Assembly: GCF_023159225.1 (NCBI RefSeq)
Contig: NC_063161.1
Coordinates: 121,558,958-121,622,957, forward strand
Length of the DNA stretch: 64,000 nucleotides
Direction: 5' to 3'
From: Perognathus longimembris pacificus
Taxonomy: Eukaryota > Chordata > Mammalia > Rodentia > Heteromyidae
Shown piece after piece: positions 60,863 through 64,000 of the stretch. The stretch's first letter is position 1, and the number at the start of each line of letters is the position of its first letter. The position numbers and the translations under genes were made by a program. Under the pieces are notes generated by a model that was given only the letters and a program-made list of their open reading frames with translations, was not told the DNA's origin and ran no database searches.

Positions 60863-61150
60863 TGTCCCACTGTTTCTGTGCTTCCACTTCCCCTTTCTCT
60901 CCCCAATTCAGATAAACTTATATACAAGACTAAGGGTACAGAAATTTTTAAAAAATGACAGAAAGGAATAAACCAATGAAAAGAAAGAAAGAACCACGAA
61001 TAGTATAAGAAAACCCTTCTTGCTCCCATTTCTTGCAGTTCATTTTGATAAGCATCGTTTTATAGGATCATATGCACATAGTTATTGTGATCTTATCCTA
61101 TGAATATCTCCTTTGTTCTCACTGTGCAGTGTAATTTCTGGAAATTATCC
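60863..61150 (-). mobile_element. Older L1 3' end, right half
   Basis: Continues the interrupted element (cttccacttcccctttctc, agataaacttatata, agaaccacgaatagta). It aligns in order with the L1 tail at 14465-14740. The right limit is approximate. Confidence 0.7.
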
Positions 61151-61702
61151 ATTTAGGGGGATCCCATCCTTCATTTCCTTAAGAGGTACTGGATCTATTA
61201 ACAAATTCAACCATAAAAATCTATTGTGGGTCCATGATGGCAATTTTGTGGTAATTCAAAGTAAACTTATTTTTAAATTATAACTTTCCATTTATGCAAA
61301 CCAAACATGTCTCAAGCTAGCTACCTGTTAGTCTTAATTCTATAAGCAGTGATTAGCTGGTTGATGGCAAAGATCTTTATAATCAAATAATTCTTATTAC
61401 TCTTTCTGCCCAAGGATTATCCATGTATATTTTGTGACTACCTTAAAAGTGCTACTACATGGATAGATTTTACTTCTCCTGGGTCTTATCATCCTTTTTT
61501 GACTTCTGTGACACTAATTTTTTTTTTGACAGTAAGTCCCATGGATGGCCCAGTATATACAACAAAGGCCATCAAGGATGTTAGTACATTCATCACCAAG
61601 AGTGTCATCTTTTGTAATCTCCTAGGAGACAGTAAGAAGTACAAGAAGAGTTAATGAATCACAAGTCCACTCCATTATTTAAGTATTCCAAACCTTTGCA
61701 GA

Positions 61703-61890
61703 GGGGCTGGGAATATGGCCTAGTGTCAAGAGTGCTTGACTTGTATAGAAAATGGCCAGAAGTGGCACTGTGGCTCAAGTGGCAGAGTGCCAGCCTTGAG
61801 CAAAGAGAAGCCAGGGACAGTGCTCAGGCCCTGAGTCCAAGGCCCAGGACTGGCAAACAACAACAACAACAACAACAAAACAACCAACCA
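61703..61890 (+). mobile_element. IDL-Geo SINE with internal deletion
   Basis: Target-site duplication aaacctttgcaga at 61690-61702 and 61891-61903. The left monomer jumps from gacttgtata directly to gaaaatggcc, losing the box B segment. The tail is a (CAA)n run. The copy was probably deleted after or during insertion. Confidence 0.92.
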
Positions 61891-61903
61891 AAACCTTTGC
61901 AGA

Positions 61904-63835
61904 TGATCTCAGCAGTGTAGTATGATGGGAGGGGGGCATTCATGGAGCATTCAGAGGAAGTCATTTACCTCTATATAATGCTACTGTTTCTATCAGTCCT
62001 CATGGAAGCACCCATTGATGAGAGTGGAACTGCTCTCAGCAAGATCAACCATAATGAAATAAAGTGAAAATACGTTAAGAGCTGCTGTAGTTTATCTTAA
62101 TGATTTCTCAGAATAATAGGCGGGTTTCCATTCTATGAATGGCAACATCTTGAATAATGTCCATACCCCAAAACAGGAAGTTGACATTAATTTAACTCAG
62201 ATGATGCAAGAATTTTATTAAGGTCAACGCATAAAGTCATTGAGACTTTTGGCATAGGGAAGCATTTAGGATGCACTGTAAAATGAACATTCTCACTGTG
62301 TTGTGGAAAAAATACACTGAAAAGTATGAAGAAGGAAGTTTAAAAAGTTTGGAAGTTATTTCTTCAGTCTCATAACAGATGATGATGACTTGATAAAGTG
62401 TGTAAAAGGAATTAGATGTAGTGGGTGGTTGTTAGATTAAGATAATTTTTTTAAGTGCCTACTAAGGTTTGCTTATGGATTGAGAGCTATAAGAGAAAGA
62501 AAAACACAAAAGATGCCTCCAAATTCTTTACCTTAAACATTGGGCTGAATGTTGTTCCTGTTTACTATAAACGTTCATATTTGTAGTAGTCTTCAGTCAG
62601 AATATTCTCCAAGAAAAAATATTATATAAGCCATCTTTCTGTTCACAATAGGGTTTCATTGTGTCCTTACAAAGTCATACTAAAAAGAGAGAGAGTAGGT
62701 TTAAATGAATAAGAATACACATGATATAAGACAGAACATGAAATTCAACAGAAGAGAAATAAATTATAAGAATAGTATAAATGCTTAATTTTTGAAAACA
62801 CGTTACTTATGAGCACTTTTAGAAATTACATACATTTGGTGGAATTGAGAAACCAACCTTGAGATAATGTATTATGTATTTAAAAAATTTCACGTCTTTA
62901 CATCCATGAGGACATCTACAGTGTTTCTAGCAAGAAAAGGCAGTATCAAAAGACTAGATAATGTCTAGTTCATATAAACTCCTTTAGAACACAGAACAAT
63001 AGAGTACTTACCAAACTGCGTGTCTTTGTTATATCTTAATGACAAAACAGATAAGTGCCAGAAAAAAATTATTTATGTAGAAACTATTAGTCACTTGAAA
63101 TTAGCAAATCAAAGTTACCTCTGTATCTAAAAGTAACAATATCCCAGGAAACATACAGCTTGTAATAAACTTAGCAACATAACTTTCCACATGAACAAAT
63201 TATAAACAGTATCTATAAGTATGGGAAATTTGATTAATCTTAATGTTGTTTTATAATAAACTTTTTAGGTAACCATGGACAGAAACTATGAATAGAGTCA
63301 TCTGTAAGATATACGAGTTTTAATTAATTCTTACTAAATTATGACCTTATAAATGCCTATGTATTATTTCAAATGTATATAAATATGTATATGAATAGAA
63401 TGTAATTTTTCCTATCTTACAGAGGAGGCTTTGAGACATGTATCAATCAACAAACATGTCTAAGTTAGCATGTAAGTAAGAACCAGAACTCAGAATTGAA
63501 CTGGGAACTTGGCCTGCCTCATTCGTAAATTTACATGCCTATGCATTGTATCTTAGATGACAGTAGTCAAAAGTATAATTTGTTCAACATATTAGGATCT
63601 TAACACTTGTGATTCTTTTGTGTCTTCGTGGTTATTATGTATCTGTAATGATTTTAATAATCGTATTTGTATTTTTGGCAGCAAAGAGGAAGACATAGCA
63701 AGAAGAAAGTTCTGAAGCCAGTTTTGCACAGGTAAGTGATGAACAACATCTCTGGGGAAAAAGTTTGAGTTGTAGCATTTAATTTTCTCCACGTTGTTAA
63801 ATATTCAGCATGAGTGTTTAAAAACTCCCAAACTA
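61904..63835. other. Intergenic sequence between two SINEs
   Basis: AT-rich, one MIR relic at 63410-63510, no gene seen. Confidence 0.6.
63410..63510 (-). mobile_element. MIR-like relic
   Basis: cttacagaggaggctttgag, then aagtaagaaccagaactcag, matches reverse-complement MIR order. Confidence 0.4.
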
Positions 63836-64000
63836 GGGGCTGGGGATATAGCCTAGTGGCAAGAGTGCCTGCCTCGGATACACGAGGCCCTAGGTTCGAT
63901 TCCCCAGCACCACATATACAGAAAACGGCCAGAAGCGGCGCTGTGGCTCAAGTGGCAGAGTGCTAGCCTTGAGCGGGAAGAAGCCAGGGACAGTGCTCAG
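63836..64000 (+). mobile_element. IDL-Geo SINE, cut by the window end
   Basis: Starts ggggctggggatatagcc. Intact IDL with exact B box, CpG-rich subfamily markers (cggatacacgagg, gagcgggaagaag). Runs off the window within Geo. Confidence 0.95.

Noticed and set aside
58674..60915. Long plus-strand frames of 200-300 codons
   Set aside because: Antisense to the L1 5' UTR and ORF1. GC-rich sequence has few stops; no domain is recognisable.
63836..63910. tRNA-Ala-like sequence
   Set aside because: This is the left monomer of the IDL-Geo SINE, lacking a proper acceptor stem and continuing into Geo.

Overview
The window reads as nuclear genomic DNA of a rodent, most likely of the superfamily Geomyoidea (kangaroo rats, pocket mice, pocket gophers). 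The diagnostic evidence is a set of dimeric SINEs with an ID-like, tRNA-Ala-derived left monomer and a right 'Geo' monomer. This architecture was described as IDL-Geo and is restricted to that superfamily. It occurs alongside B1 (7SL-derived) SINEs, a lineage-specific L1 family and old mammalian MIR/L1 relics. The exact species cannot be decided from the sequence. Two N gaps (500 and 100 bases) are present.

The only convincing host protein gene is DMRTA1 (DMRT4), plus strand, 40957-45661. It has two coding exons (40957-41575 and 44814-45661) separated by a 3.2 kb intron, and encodes 488 residues. Exon 1 lies in a CpG island and carries the complete DM zinc-finger domain. Exon 2 carries the DMA (CUE-like) domain. 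The splice sites are canonical and the reading frame is preserved.

Layout: 1-7049 is intergenic with MIR, B1, one old IDL-Geo, one B1-Geo composite and CA microsatellites. 7066-8980 is a 5'-truncated L1. 9-13 kb is intergenic. 12.9-15.6 kb holds gaps and L1 3' fragments with one young SINE. 15.6-23.7 kb is gene desert with B1/ID/Geo composites and a solo LTR (21762-22329) that contains a large GA expansion. 23758-24600 is a plus-strand L1 tail. 25-30 kb is a desert with SINEs. 30.5-32.4 and 37.4-39 kb hold ancient L1 mosaics. 40028-40399 is an L1 tail just upstream of the DMRTA1 CpG island. 40.4-46.6 kb is the DMRTA1 locus and is almost free of young repeats. 46.6-53 kb is a desert with CTCF-like motifs and SINEs. 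53.0-61.1 kb is a four-layer nest: a full-length L1 with a perfect 15-bp target-site duplication sits inside an older L1 tail and itself carries two IDL-Geo insertions. 61-64 kb is a desert with two more IDL-Geo copies.

I found no operon-like or otherwise novel protein system. The most interesting signals concern transposable elements: B1-Geo composite SINEs suggesting a tRNA-like origin for the 'Geo' module, CA repeats sitting at Geo 3' ends, 53-bp repeats and a YY1-like site in the L1 5' region, the GA-expanded LTR, and a cluster of CTCF-like motifs downstream of DMRTA1.
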